A stretch of 5,261 bases of DNA, taken from contig JAILIO010000114.1 of assembly GCA_024695225.1 (NCBI GenBank), forward strand, positions 1 to 5,261, in the 5' to 3' direction. Positions 1-5,261 of the stretch are shown here, piece by piece. The translations under genes and the position numbers were made by a program. A model generated the notes under the pieces. That model made no database searches, had not been told where the DNA came from, and saw only the letters and a program-made list of their open reading frames with translations. Origin of the DNA: Lachnospiraceae bacterium. GTDB lineage: Bacteria; Bacillota; Clostridia; Lachnospirales; Lachnospiraceae. The first letter of the stretch is position 1. The number at the start of each line of letters is the position of its first letter.

Positions 1-40
1 AGCTTTAGCTTTCGTTCCGATTTACTTGCTTTTTGTTCTT

Positions 41-69
41 CTGAATATTTCCCTTTGGAATTTATTCAG
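41..69. other. Stem-loop in the leader
   Basis: CTGAATA (41-47) pairs perfectly with TATTCAG (63-69). Inside it TTCC (49-52) pairs with GGAA (57-60) around a CTTT loop, giving 11 bp with a small asymmetric internal loop. No T tract follows on either strand, so it is unlikely to be a terminator. In the leftward transcript it would be a structured element between boxA and the downstream RNA. Confidence 0.45.
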
Positions 70-78
70 GGTCGCACT

Positions 79-101
79 GCTGTCAGATTGTCAAGGTTCT
101 C
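79..101 (-). promoter_or_regulatory. boxA-like antitermination element
   Basis: The minus strand reads GAACCTTGACAATCTGAC in this interval. Aligned by eye to the E. coli rrn boxA region, it keeps the C.TT.ACAAT core and the trailing CAG. BoxA binds NusB/NusE in the transcript and allows antitermination of untranslated rRNA operons. The identification rests on visual resemblance plus its place after a promoter and hairpin. Confidence 0.5.
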
Positions 102-102
102 T

Positions 103-125
103 GCACCGCCCGTATCGGCGAGTGC
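103..125 (-). other. Stem-loop at the start of the leader (boxB position)
   Basis: GCAC (103-106) pairs with GTGC (122-125), and CGCC (107-110) with GGCG (117-120). One unpaired A sits at 121, and the loop is six bases (111-116). No T tract follows on either strand, so it is not an intrinsic terminator. It sits just upstream of the boxA-like element on the minus strand, where boxB hairpins lie in rrn leaders. Confidence 0.45.
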
Positions 126-132
126 GTTAAAG

Positions 133-199
133 ATATTATCATCGGGTCAATGTAAAGTCAACACTAATTTTGCCATTTTCTATGATTTTTTTTAACCAC
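133..199 (-). promoter_or_regulatory. Strong leftward promoter with A-rich upstream (UP-like) tract
   Basis: On the minus strand, TTGACT (complement of 156-161) is followed after 17 bp by TAATAT (complement of 133-138). A GATAAT alternative at 135-140 would have 15 bp spacing. Directly upstream of the -35 box (about 162-199) the minus strand is rich in A tracts, as expected of an UP element that binds the RNA polymerase alpha subunit. The predicted start near 125-127 falls at the foot of the stem-loop at 103-125. A good -35 box with an A-rich upstream tract fits a strongly expressed stable-RNA operon. Start-site mapping is absent. Confidence 0.55.
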
Positions 200-207
200 T
201 TTTTCCT

Positions 208-243
208 TTGACTTTATCCACCCCAAACAATATCATCATCTTA
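208..243 (+). promoter_or_regulatory. nnrD promoter
   Basis: TTGACT (208-213) is separated by exactly 17 bp from TATCAT (231-236). Each hexamer matches the sigma-70/sigma-A consensus at five of six positions. Normal -10 to +1 spacing puts the transcript start around 242-244, on or beside the ATG at 243. No ribosome binding site precedes that ATG, so the message may be leaderless. Confidence 0.6.
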
Positions 244-1205
244 TGGAAAACATTGATATCAAAGACATTCTGGCCATTCACAGGTCTTCTTTCAGATCCC
301 GTATGGAGAATGCCGACAAAGGAAAATACGGAAAACTCCTGATAGCGGGAGGCAGCTGTGGTATGGCGGGAGCTGCGTTCCTGTCGGGCCTCTCGGCTTT
401 CAGATGCGGTGTGGGTATGGTCAGGTACATGGGACCCGAGTGCAACAGGATCATTTTGCAGTCTCTTCTTCCGGAAGCCATGTACGACAGCATCGAACAT
501 GTAACCTCAAGATCGGATATATCAAAAGAGGAATTGTCACAGAGATCCCCCGTGGGATCAGGCAACTCCATTATATTTACAGAGGAAGCTTCATCTGCCA
601 TGTCCTGGGCAGACATCCTGATCGCGGGCCCCGGGCTCTCCAGATCCGATGCTGCAAGACAGGAAGTTATCGCCCTCACAGATCCGGGGCTTATGAGTTC
701 CTTCAAAAAACTTCGTCTTATGATAATAGATGCAGATGCCCTGAACATAATATCTGAGGAAGGCATAGACCTGACCGGGACCGCAGGCCACTCAGGCGCA
801 CCTCACATAATAATAACTCCCCACGTGGGTGAAATGGCCAGACTTACCGGGCTCTCAATACCGGAGGTCAAAGAGAACCCCGAAGAAATCGCCCTTGACT
901 ATTCAGACAAGCATAAAGTGACCGTGGTATTAAAGGATCACATCACCTGCTGTGCCTCCGCAGGGCGGATGATCCACATCACTTCCGGATGCAGCGCCAT
1001 GGCAAAGGCCGGATCCGGGGATGTGCTCACCGGTTTTATCGCAGGCTGCGCCGCTGTCATGGGCAGTTCTCCCGAGGACTCCGCCCCCATAGGGGCTCAC
1101 CTCCACGGGATTGCAGGAACCATCGCCGCTCAAAAAAAAGGATGCCACGGGATACTCGCCCGTGACATCGCCGAATACGCTCCTATGGCCTTTTCCACCC
1201 TCTGA
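243..1205 (+). CDS. nnrD: ADP-dependent NAD(P)H-hydrate dehydratase, single-domain NnrD type
   Basis: This 320-residue cytosolic enzyme belongs to the ribokinase-like YjeF C-terminal family. The family uses ADP to dehydrate damaged NAD(P)H hydrate back to NAD(P)H. Family motifs appear in order: KGKYGKLLIAGG near residues 26-37 with the Gly/Ala-rich helix after it, DADALN at 163-168, TPHVGEMARL at 192-201, a VVLKD strand ending near 232, and AGSGDVLTG at 256-264, whose Asp260 is the expected catalytic residue. The usual N-terminal YjeF epimerase domain is absent, so the epimerase may be encoded elsewhere. The stretch from about 88 to 120 looks like a family-variable insert. The start at 243 is uncertain: no Shine-Dalgarno precedes it, and the promoter suggests a leaderless message. 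A later ATG at 303, just before the conserved domain, also lacks a ribosome binding site. The gene stands alone and converges on the minus-strand genes. Confidence 0.9.
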   Translation: MENIDIKDILAIHRSSFRSRMENADKGKYGKLLIAGGSCGMAGAAFLSGLSAFRCGVGMVRYMGPECNRIILQSLLPEAMYDSIEHVTSRSDISKEELSQRSPVGSGNSIIFTEEASSAMSWADILIAGPGLSRSDAARQEVIALTDPGLMSSFKKLRLMIIDADALNIISEEGIDLTGTAGHSGAPHIIITPHVGEMARLTGLSIPEVKENPEEIALDYSDKHKVTVVLKDHITCCASAGRMIHITSGCSAMAKAGSGDVLTGFIAGCAAVMGSSPEDSAPIGAHLHGIAGTIAAQKKGCHGILARDIAEYAPMAFSTL

Positions 1206-1235
1206 ACCGGTTCCCTTAAGCGGGTCCGGTTTCTT
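1205..1235 (+). terminator. Intrinsic terminator-like hairpin after nnrD
   Basis: AACCGG (1205-1210, beginning in the last base of the nnrD stop) pairs with CCGGTT (1226-1231), and CCC (1213-1215) pairs with GGG (1222-1224). A short TTTCTT run follows at 1230-1235. The stem and plus-strand T run suit nnrD. Read leftward, no T run follows the stem, so it would end the lipoprotein transcript only weakly if at all. Confidence 0.6.
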
Positions 1236-1264
1236 AAAGCCCTTTCATAAATACGAACTCCTAT

Positions 1265-2305
1265 TCAGGTGCTCTGCTCATTGCCCGTGGGAACGATGTC
1301 CTCGATTGGCACATCAGGTCCTTCTTCAGGTATCTCCTCATCCTGAGGCGCAGCCCCTGCAGGAGGCTTCACTCCACCATTTGCGCCCTCATTTCCGCCT
1401 GAGCTTCCGGAAGGCGCAGTAGCCCCCTGCGTACCGGCAGCTCCGTCAGCTGGAGATGCAGTCTCAACAGATGATCCGTCATTTTTCAAAAGAAGTTTTG
1501 CAGACATTCCGGCCGCATCCTTCATGGAAAGCACCAGTTTGGACACGTTGCTTTCGGAGAATCCTTCGTCGGTCTGGGATATCAGCACCAGTTCCTGGGT
1601 GCCCCCTGCTATCACCATCCCCTTGTAGGATGAAAGATCGTTTATCAGCAGGGTTTCCAGCACGGGATGGGAGCCTCCTCCATTCAGAGACACCCTGAAT
1701 ATGGGGCCGTAGGAAGTCATGTCCAGTTCCGCGTCCTCCGCCCCGGTATTGGTCACTGAGAAATGAAGGATAGCCAGTTTTCTCCCCGCATCCGCCGTCA
1801 CCAGAAATCCCATATTCACCTCATCTCCCTCAGGGAGATAGGAGTCTGCGATCTCAGTGGACTCGTAATTGAAGGTAAAACCGCTTATACCGTAAAAATC
1901 CTGGATAGTGGTCACATCATAACTGTCAGCGCCGGTCTCGCCGCCTCCGTCTCCTCCGCCTGAAGAATTCCCGGAGCTCTTATCCCCTCCCTTATCTTTG
2001 GAATCCTCCGTTCCCGGAGCCACATACCCGTTGGAATGGGCATACTCGCTGGCATGGGCGTTCACCCGGGCCTTTTTTGCAGCTTCTGACTCAGCTATCT
2101 CTTCCTCAGAAAGAAGTCTGCTGGAGCCGACCCCGTACTTGATCACCAGGCCGGAAGCATATTCCTTGACCCTGGTCTCATCCTCGGCGGACAGTTCTAT
2201 CTCTTTTGCCGATCCGCACCCCGCCATGGACATGGCGAGGGTGAGGCACATTATTATGCACAGTATGATAGCAGTAACCGATGCGATCTTACGCCTTCTC
2301 TTCAT
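1265..2305 (-). CDS. Secreted lipoprotein of unknown function, partner gene of the histidine kinase
   Basis: The 346-residue product opens with MKRRRK, a hydrophobic signal helix (about 7-27) and a lipobox ending Met-Ala-Gly-Cys30. It is therefore predicted to be lipidated at Cys30 and anchored outside the cell membrane. An acidic, Ala-rich region follows (about 35-95), then a Gly/Ser-rich linker (about 104-127). A globular part (about 130-275) includes a strand segment KLAILHFSVTNTGAEDAEL, reminiscent of the Ig-like fold of DUF4352/DUF5067-type lipoproteins. The C-terminal tail (about 278-346) is rich in Gly, Pro, Ala, Asp and Glu. The ATG lies 2 bp after the kinase stop. Its ribosome binding site, AGAGGA at 2311-2316, sits in the last two kinase codons, so translation is probably coupled. 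A role in sensing or envelope stress with the kinase is inference only. Confidence 0.85.
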   Translation of the reverse strand: MKRRRKIASVTAIILCIIMCLTLAMSMAGCGSAKEIELSAEDETRVKEYASGLVIKYGVGSSRLLSEEEIAESEAAKKARVNAHASEYAHSNGYVAPGTEDSKDKGGDKSSGNSSGGGDGGGETGADSYDVTTIQDFYGISGFTFNYESTEIADSYLPEGDEVNMGFLVTADAGRKLAILHFSVTNTGAEDAELDMTSYGPIFRVSLNGGGSHPVLETLLINDLSSYKGMVIAGGTQELVLISQTDEGFSESNVSKLVLSMKDAAGMSAKLLLKNDGSSVETASPADGAAGTQGATAPSGSSGGNEGANGGVKPPAGAAPQDEEIPEEGPDVPIEDIVPTGNEQST

Positions 2306-2307
2306 TT

Positions 2308-3834
2308 TTATCCTCTATCCAGTTCAAACCAGAACTCCACTCCATCATCATAATTATTGGCACCGTATTTCTGACCCATGGATTCCATGGCAGCCTTCAC
2401 TATGGAAAGGCCGACGCCACTGCCACCGTACTCTCTTGAACGGGCCTTGTCAACCTTGTAGAACCTGTCCCAGATACGCCCCAGGGACTCGGCGGGGATG
2501 GGATCTCCGGTGTTGAATACGGAAATCCTGACCTTGTTTCCGGGCACATCAGACAACTTCACATGGATCCTTCTCTCCCCGTCTGCATGGTTCAGGGCAT
2601 TTGAAAAATAATTCATAAACACCTCTTCAACCCTGATCTCATCGCCCCACACAAAAACCCCGCTCTCCTCTGGGACAGTGACGGACACATTGCTGTTCCT
2701 TATAAGTATATCGGATGAACGTATGTAATTCCTTATCATCACACTTATATCAAACCTGGTCATCTCCGGCTTGTCCACCGCAGACTCCATGGAGGACAGT
2801 GTCATTATCTGCTTTACCATCCCATTCATCCTGCGGGCTTCATCTATTATAACATCTATATAGAAATCAATGCTCTCAGGGTCTTCATTCACCTGATCCT
2901 TTATCCCCTCGGCATATCCCTGTATCAGGGCTATGGGTGTCTTCAGTTCATGGGATACAGAAGACAGGAATTCTTTCTGTTCTTCATTTATCTCGTTTTT
3001 CTTTTCAAGCTCCAGTTCCAGGGAATTGTTGGCGGTCCTGAGTTCCGAGATATTGGTCTCAAGCTTTTCAGAAAGGTCATTTATGTTCCTGCCCAGTATC
3101 CCTATCTCATTTTTGGCGTCCCCTGTGTATTTGGCCTCGAAATCCATTTCCTTCAAGCGCTCGGAGACTGTGGTTATCTCCCTTATGGGTCCGGTTATCT
3201 TCTTTGAGACGAAGAAACTCACCACAACCCCCAAAGCCAGGGCCAGCAGTCCGGCGTAAAGGAAAAACCTGTTTGACAGCGCCGCAGATTCCCTTATGCT
3301 CTCCAGAGAAGTCCTGAGCATAAAAAGATTTCCATTGTCCAGGGTCCCCCACATCTCAATAAACCCGGTGCCGCTCACCGGATCTGTCATGGTCCTTATC
3401 TCATAATCGTCAGTCTCTTCGATGACGACCGAGTTCTTCGCTCCGTCCATACCCCTGATGGCGCCGTTCTTTTCAAATATATTGGAGAGAAGCTGCCTTG
3501 TCATGAATTCAGAATCACCGCCGGAGACAGTCAGGGTCTCGGTGTCGGTGTCCAGAACGATCAGGCTTATATTATTCCTCTCAGAGACCCTGCGGATGGC
3601 GGCATCAAATTCATCACTGTCCGATATGCTTTCAAGATCCGCGGCATTCAAAGTATCGTAGGCCTGTTTCAGCGCCTTAACCTTCGTGCTGCGGTAATAT
3701 CTGTCCAGAAACCCGGTATTTAAAAGCTCGCACACACCCAGCGTAAATAAAAGCAAAAGCAGGAGAGCTATCATAAACTGAAACCTGATGCTGTGAAAAA
3801 AACTGATCGTATTGTTTTCTTTTTTCTCTGTCAT
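2308..3834 (-). CDS. Membrane sensor histidine kinase, HAMP-HisKA-HATPase_c (VanS/BaeS-like)
   Basis: Starting at 3834, the product is 508 residues. A short cytoplasmic N-terminus leads to TM1 (about 19-37). An extracytoplasmic sensor domain of about 150 residues follows, then TM2 (about 189-210), a HAMP linker (about 211-263) and a coiled coil (about 265-285). The H-box FLSSVSHELKTPIALIQGY carries the phosphorylated His295. The ATPase domain has an N-box (N408, N412), a G1-like NTGDPIP (441-447), the F-box region RFYKVDKARS and G2 GSGVGLSIVK (471-480). It should autophosphorylate and pass phosphate to a response regulator, but none adjoins it. The chosen ATG has only a weak upstream purine run (GGAAAAG), and the stop of a preceding small ORF overlaps it (ATGA). 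The frame also stays open to an ATG at 3897, adding 21 residues with no membrane-domain character, so I prefer 3834. The lipoprotein gene follows directly. Confidence 0.93.
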   Translation of the reverse strand: MTEKKENNTISFFHSIRFQFMIALLLLLLFTLGVCELLNTGFLDRYYRSTKVKALKQAYDTLNAADLESISDSDEFDAAIRRVSERNNISLIVLDTDTETLTVSGGDSEFMTRQLLSNIFEKNGAIRGMDGAKNSVVIEETDDYEIRTMTDPVSGTGFIEMWGTLDNGNLFMLRTSLESIRESAALSNRFFLYAGLLALALGVVVSFFVSKKITGPIREITTVSERLKEMDFEAKYTGDAKNEIGILGRNINDLSEKLETNISELRTANNSLELELEKKNEINEEQKEFLSSVSHELKTPIALIQGYAEGIKDQVNEDPESIDFYIDVIIDEARRMNGMVKQIMTLSSMESAVDKPEMTRFDISVMIRNYIRSSDILIRNSNVSVTVPEESGVFVWGDEIRVEEVFMNYFSNALNHADGERRIHVKLSDVPGNKVRISVFNTGDPIPAESLGRIWDRFYKVDKARSREYGGSGVGLSIVKAAMESMGQKYGANNYDDGVEFWFELDRG

Positions 3835-3959
3835 CTTTTCCGGATCACCATGATATCCGTTCTCATAAATCCACCGCCGCATCCGGCAATCGTACATATC
3901 AGCTTTCTCATCCCATCCTTCCGCCCTGACCGGACCGGTATCAACGGAATCGCCATCAT
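3831..3959 (-). CDS. Candidate 42-codon small ORF overlapping the kinase start
   Basis: I do not recognise this product. The ORF begins ATGATG at 3959, six bases after AGGA (3966-3969), a plausible ribosome binding site. It ends in a TGA overlapping the kinase ATG as ATGA, the usual arrangement of a translationally coupled gene just before a kinase. The peptide is basic, starts MMAIPLIPVRSG and contains ICTIAGCGGGFM at residues 21-32. That segment loosely follows the I-x-T-V-x-G-x-G-x-x-F pattern at the C-terminus of OmpR-family regulators, whose genes normally sit here. It could be a short coupling ORF, a remnant of a deleted regulator gene, or chance. The same frame stays open back to the stop of the zinc-ribbon gene, which weakens the coding case a little. 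Confidence 0.35.
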   Translation of the reverse strand: MMAIPLIPVRSGRKDGMRKLICTIAGCGGGFMRTDIMVIRKR

Positions 3960-3975
3960 GCGTTTTCCTGTAGGA

Positions 3976-4004
3976 TGATCTGTCCCTGAACTGCTCTCAG
4001 ATCA
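3976..4004. other. Perfect 7-bp inverted repeat at the zinc-ribbon gene stop
   Basis: TGATCTG (3976-3982) and CAGATCA (3998-4004) are perfect inverted repeats with a 15-base loop. The right arm contains the stop codon of the zinc-ribbon gene. On the minus strand TCCTACAGG follows rather than a T run, so it is not a standard intrinsic terminator. It could be a processing or mRNA-stability hairpin between the upstream pair of genes and the kinase pair, or chance. Confidence 0.3.
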
Positions 4005-4745
4005 AAAATCGTAATCGGAAAGTTCCTTCACAAAGTCTGTATCAAGCACATTTTCAATATTTCCGTTATCCATATCCACCCGGATGACGTAATATCCACC
4101 GGGATCCGACTCGGCAAACCCGCTTTTGATCAACACAGCATATCCTTCGCCTGTATAATCTTCCTCTGCCATTATGGAAAAGGTGTCCTCGCCGGCATCC
4201 GAATGATCTGAAAGATATGTCCGGTAACTGTCTGCCTCGTCAAATTCATATGCGTGATCACCTGTCTCCCCGATAGTCAGGTACAGGATGCCGTTTTCAA
4301 TCTCGGAATACAACTCCCCTTCAATCGCCGTTCCCTCCCCGGAAGGGGACTTATCTGTGCCTTTATCCGGCAGCACCGCCTGCAGCACCATGATGATCAC
4401 GATCATCGCGAACATCAAAGGCATTCCGAATCTGAAAAAATTCTTTATCAGTGCTCTGGACTCTTCAGCCTCCTGCTTTTTCCTCTCTCTTCTGTCTTCG
4501 CGGCTTTCAGCCATCTGCTGACCCACAAATCCCAGGACTGAGTCAACTGTGCCCTTCATATCTATATTTACATTGTCCGCATGCTCTATTGTAGCATGCT
4601 GCACATTATAATTATTTACGGCCTTTTCCACCAAAAAAGATGTTCCGCAAAAGGGACATACAGCTTTTTCTTTGTCGGGGTCCACCTGCAGTTCACCGCC
4701 GCACTGGGTGCAGACAGCAGCCACCATTTTTACTTCATCACTCAT
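4002..4745 (-). CDS. Zinc-ribbon single-pass membrane protein of unknown function
   Basis: The 247-residue product has an N-terminal zinc ribbon with Cys12-x2-Cys15 and Cys30-x2-Cys33 (CTQCGG and CPFCGT), expected to hold one zinc ion. An Asn/Val/His-rich stretch (about 44-64) and a strongly charged Arg/Lys/Glu segment (about 80-97) follow. One membrane helix (about 107-125) comes next, then an acidic C-terminal domain of about 120 residues. The basic segment before the helix predicts a cytoplasmic zinc ribbon and an external C-terminus. Similar TFIIB-like zinc-ribbon membrane proteins are common and mostly uncharacterised in Firmicutes. The start has a strong site, AGGAG at 4752-4756 with six bases to the ATG. 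That site overlaps the stop of the permease gene 10 bp upstream, so the two are probably co-transcribed and coupled. The function of the C-terminal domain is not recognised. Confidence 0.85.
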   Translation of the reverse strand: MSDEVKMVAAVCTQCGGELQVDPDKEKAVCPFCGTSFLVEKAVNNYNVQHATIEHADNVNIDMKGTVDSVLGFVGQQMAESREDRRERKKQEAEESRALIKNFFRFGMPLMFAMIVIIMVLQAVLPDKGTDKSPSGEGTAIEGELYSEIENGILYLTIGETGDHAYEFDEADSYRTYLSDHSDAGEDTFSIMAEEDYTGEGYAVLIKSGFAESDPGGYYVIRVDMDNGNIENVLDTDFVKELSDYDF

Positions 4746-4755
4746 TCTTTTCTCC

Positions 4756-5261
4756 TCAGTTCAGAACTTTCTCCATTCCCTGGGCCGTCAGATGACAGGA
4801 TATCATCAATAACAGCATGATCACGGAACAGGGTATCAGTTTATAGGGATGGAGCAGCACATTTTCAAAACCGGCTGACAACAGGGTTCCCAGGGAACAC
4901 TCTCCCACCGGCAGTCCCAGTCCCGCAAAACTCAGAAAGGATTCCAAAAAAACCGCATTTGGCACGCATATCATGATCTGTGGCAGCATATGCTCAATGA
5001 TATTTGGCATGATCTCTTTTCTTATGATATAGAGATCCCCGGCCCCCATGGTCCTGGCCGCCTGGACATATTCAAGCTCCTTTATGCTCAAAACCCCGGA
5101 TCTGGCTATCAGTCTCATATCCATCCAGCCTGTGAGGGCAAGGGTCAGGATTATGGCGCCTATCCCCGGTTTCATAACCACCATCATCAGCGTGACCACC
5201 ACCAGAGTGGGAATGCTTCCCAAAACATCTATCACCCTCTGCATCACAATGTCCACACGTC
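4756..5261 (-). CDS. Oligopeptide/dipeptide-type ABC transporter permease, OppC/DppC family (5' end outside window)
   Basis: The visible 166 or so residues form the C-terminal part of an integral-membrane permease, and the frame stays open to the window edge. Counting from the GTG at 5256, residues 1-18 (VDIVMQRVIDVLGSIPTL as encoded) match the family's VD..L.R..D.L..IP segment. The EAA loop that contacts the ATPase is at about 60-85 (EYVQAARTMGAGDLYIIRKE then MPN), and FLSFAGLGLP with the following SLGTLLSAG is at about 107-129. Several membrane helices are evident and the protein ends AQGMEKVLN. Full members are near 280-300 residues, so roughly the first 40 percent is missing and the GTG at 5256 is not the real start. 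Substrate cannot be told; peptides or nickel are typical of the family. Partner permease, ATPase and binding-protein genes would lie upstream, outside the window. Confidence 0.9.
   Translation of the reverse strand, partial: RVDIVMQRVIDVLGSIPTLVVVTLMMVVMKPGIGAIILTLALTGWMDMRLIARSGVLSIKELEYVQAARTMGAGDLYIIRKEIMPNIIEHMLPQIMICVPNAVFLESFLSFAGLGLPVGECSLGTLLSAGFENVLLHPYKLIPCSVIMLLLMISCHLTAQGMEKVLN

Larger units (their letters stand above)
1..130 (-). other. Probable rRNA operon leader (5' part of a leftward transcript)
   Basis: On the minus strand, the stretch downstream of the promoter at 133-161 has the order of a bacterial rrn leader. A stem-loop (103-125) comes first, then a boxA-like element (79-101), then a second stem-loop (41-69), then purine-rich sequence running off the window. 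The core GAACCTTGACAATCTGAC resembles the E. coli rrn boxA (CTTTAACAATTTA type) and the CTTTGAAAACT motif found near Firmicute rRNA genes. No convincing protein start is seen leftward. The mature 16S start is not in the window, so assignment to rRNA rather than another structured leader is inference. Confidence 0.5.

Noticed and set aside
278..766. Long open frame on the minus strand opposite nnrD
   Set aside because: It lies wholly inside the strongly supported nnrD gene, has no recognisable motif, and looks like a shadow of nnrD codon use.
1205..1235. Hairpin as a bidirectional terminator for both convergent genes
   Set aside because: Only the plus strand has a T run after the stem. Leftward, the stem is followed by CAGAGGG, so termination of the lipoprotein message there is not supported.
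1998..2516. 172-codon plus-strand frame across the lipoprotein/kinase junction
   Set aside because: It is antisense to two well-supported genes. Its peptide is low-complexity, rich in Ser and His, with no family motif.
2491..2520. Loss of the usual DxGxG in the kinase G1 box (NTGDPIP instead)
   Set aside because: From memory, this NTG-x-P-I-P form is common in active clostridial VanS-like kinases, and the other ATP-binding motifs are intact. It is not evidence of inactivity.
3835..3897. 21-residue N-terminal extension of the kinase from the ATG at 3897
   Set aside because: No good ribosome binding site precedes it. The residues look non-conserved, and the 3834 start gives the usual short N-terminus before TM1 and the ATGA overlap.
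3897..3960. Promoter for the kinase within the 167-bp gap
   Set aside because: TTGATA on the minus strand has no acceptable -10 at proper spacing, and TTGCCG/TATGAG matches the consensus poorly. I cannot support a separate kinase promoter.
1..5261. Mobile element, CRISPR or phage defence content
   Set aside because: No transposase, integrase, Cas, nuclease or phage-like gene, no array of spaced repeats, and no flanking target duplications were seen.

Overview
The window looks like chromosomal DNA of a moderate-GC, Gram-positive Firmicute, probably a clostridial or Lachnospiraceae-like anaerobe. The grounds are purine-rich Shine-Dalgarno sites, an OppC-type permease, a VanS/BaeS-type histidine kinase, a small double-CxxC zinc-ribbon membrane protein and a lipoprotein with a Gly/Ser linker. 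This placement is inferred from style, since no complete taxonomic marker lies inside the window.

Left end (1-242): no protein gene is recognised here, but the region is dense in signals. Read on the minus strand it has an A-rich upstream tract, a TTGACT/TAATAT promoter, a stem-loop, a boxA-like sequence and a second stem-loop. This is the layout of an rRNA operon leader running leftward out of the window. On the plus strand, a near-consensus promoter (TTGACT, 17 bp, TATCAT) places the expected transcript start at or beside the ATG of the first gene.

Plus strand (243-1205): a single-domain ADP-dependent NAD(P)H-hydrate dehydratase (nnrD), a metabolite-repair enzyme. It is followed by a terminator-like hairpin and converges on the genes to its right.

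Minus strand (5261 down to 1265): four recognisable genes and one candidate small ORF, all in the same direction. Transcription order is the C-terminal part of an OppC/DppC-like ABC permease (cut by the window edge), a zinc-ribbon single-pass membrane protein, a candidate 42-codon ORF, a sensor histidine kinase and a lipoprotein. The permease and zinc-ribbon genes are 10 bp apart. The kinase and lipoprotein genes are 2 bp apart, and the lipoprotein's ribosome binding site lies in the last kinase codons. The kinase and lipoprotein probably form a membrane sensory unit. No response regulator lies beside the kinase. In its usual place is a 42-codon ORF with its own ribosome binding site and a stop that overlaps the kinase start. 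I see no wholly new system here. The most unusual points are the kinase without a regulator and its overlapping small ORF, the possible leaderless nnrD start, and the divergent rRNA-leader-like region.
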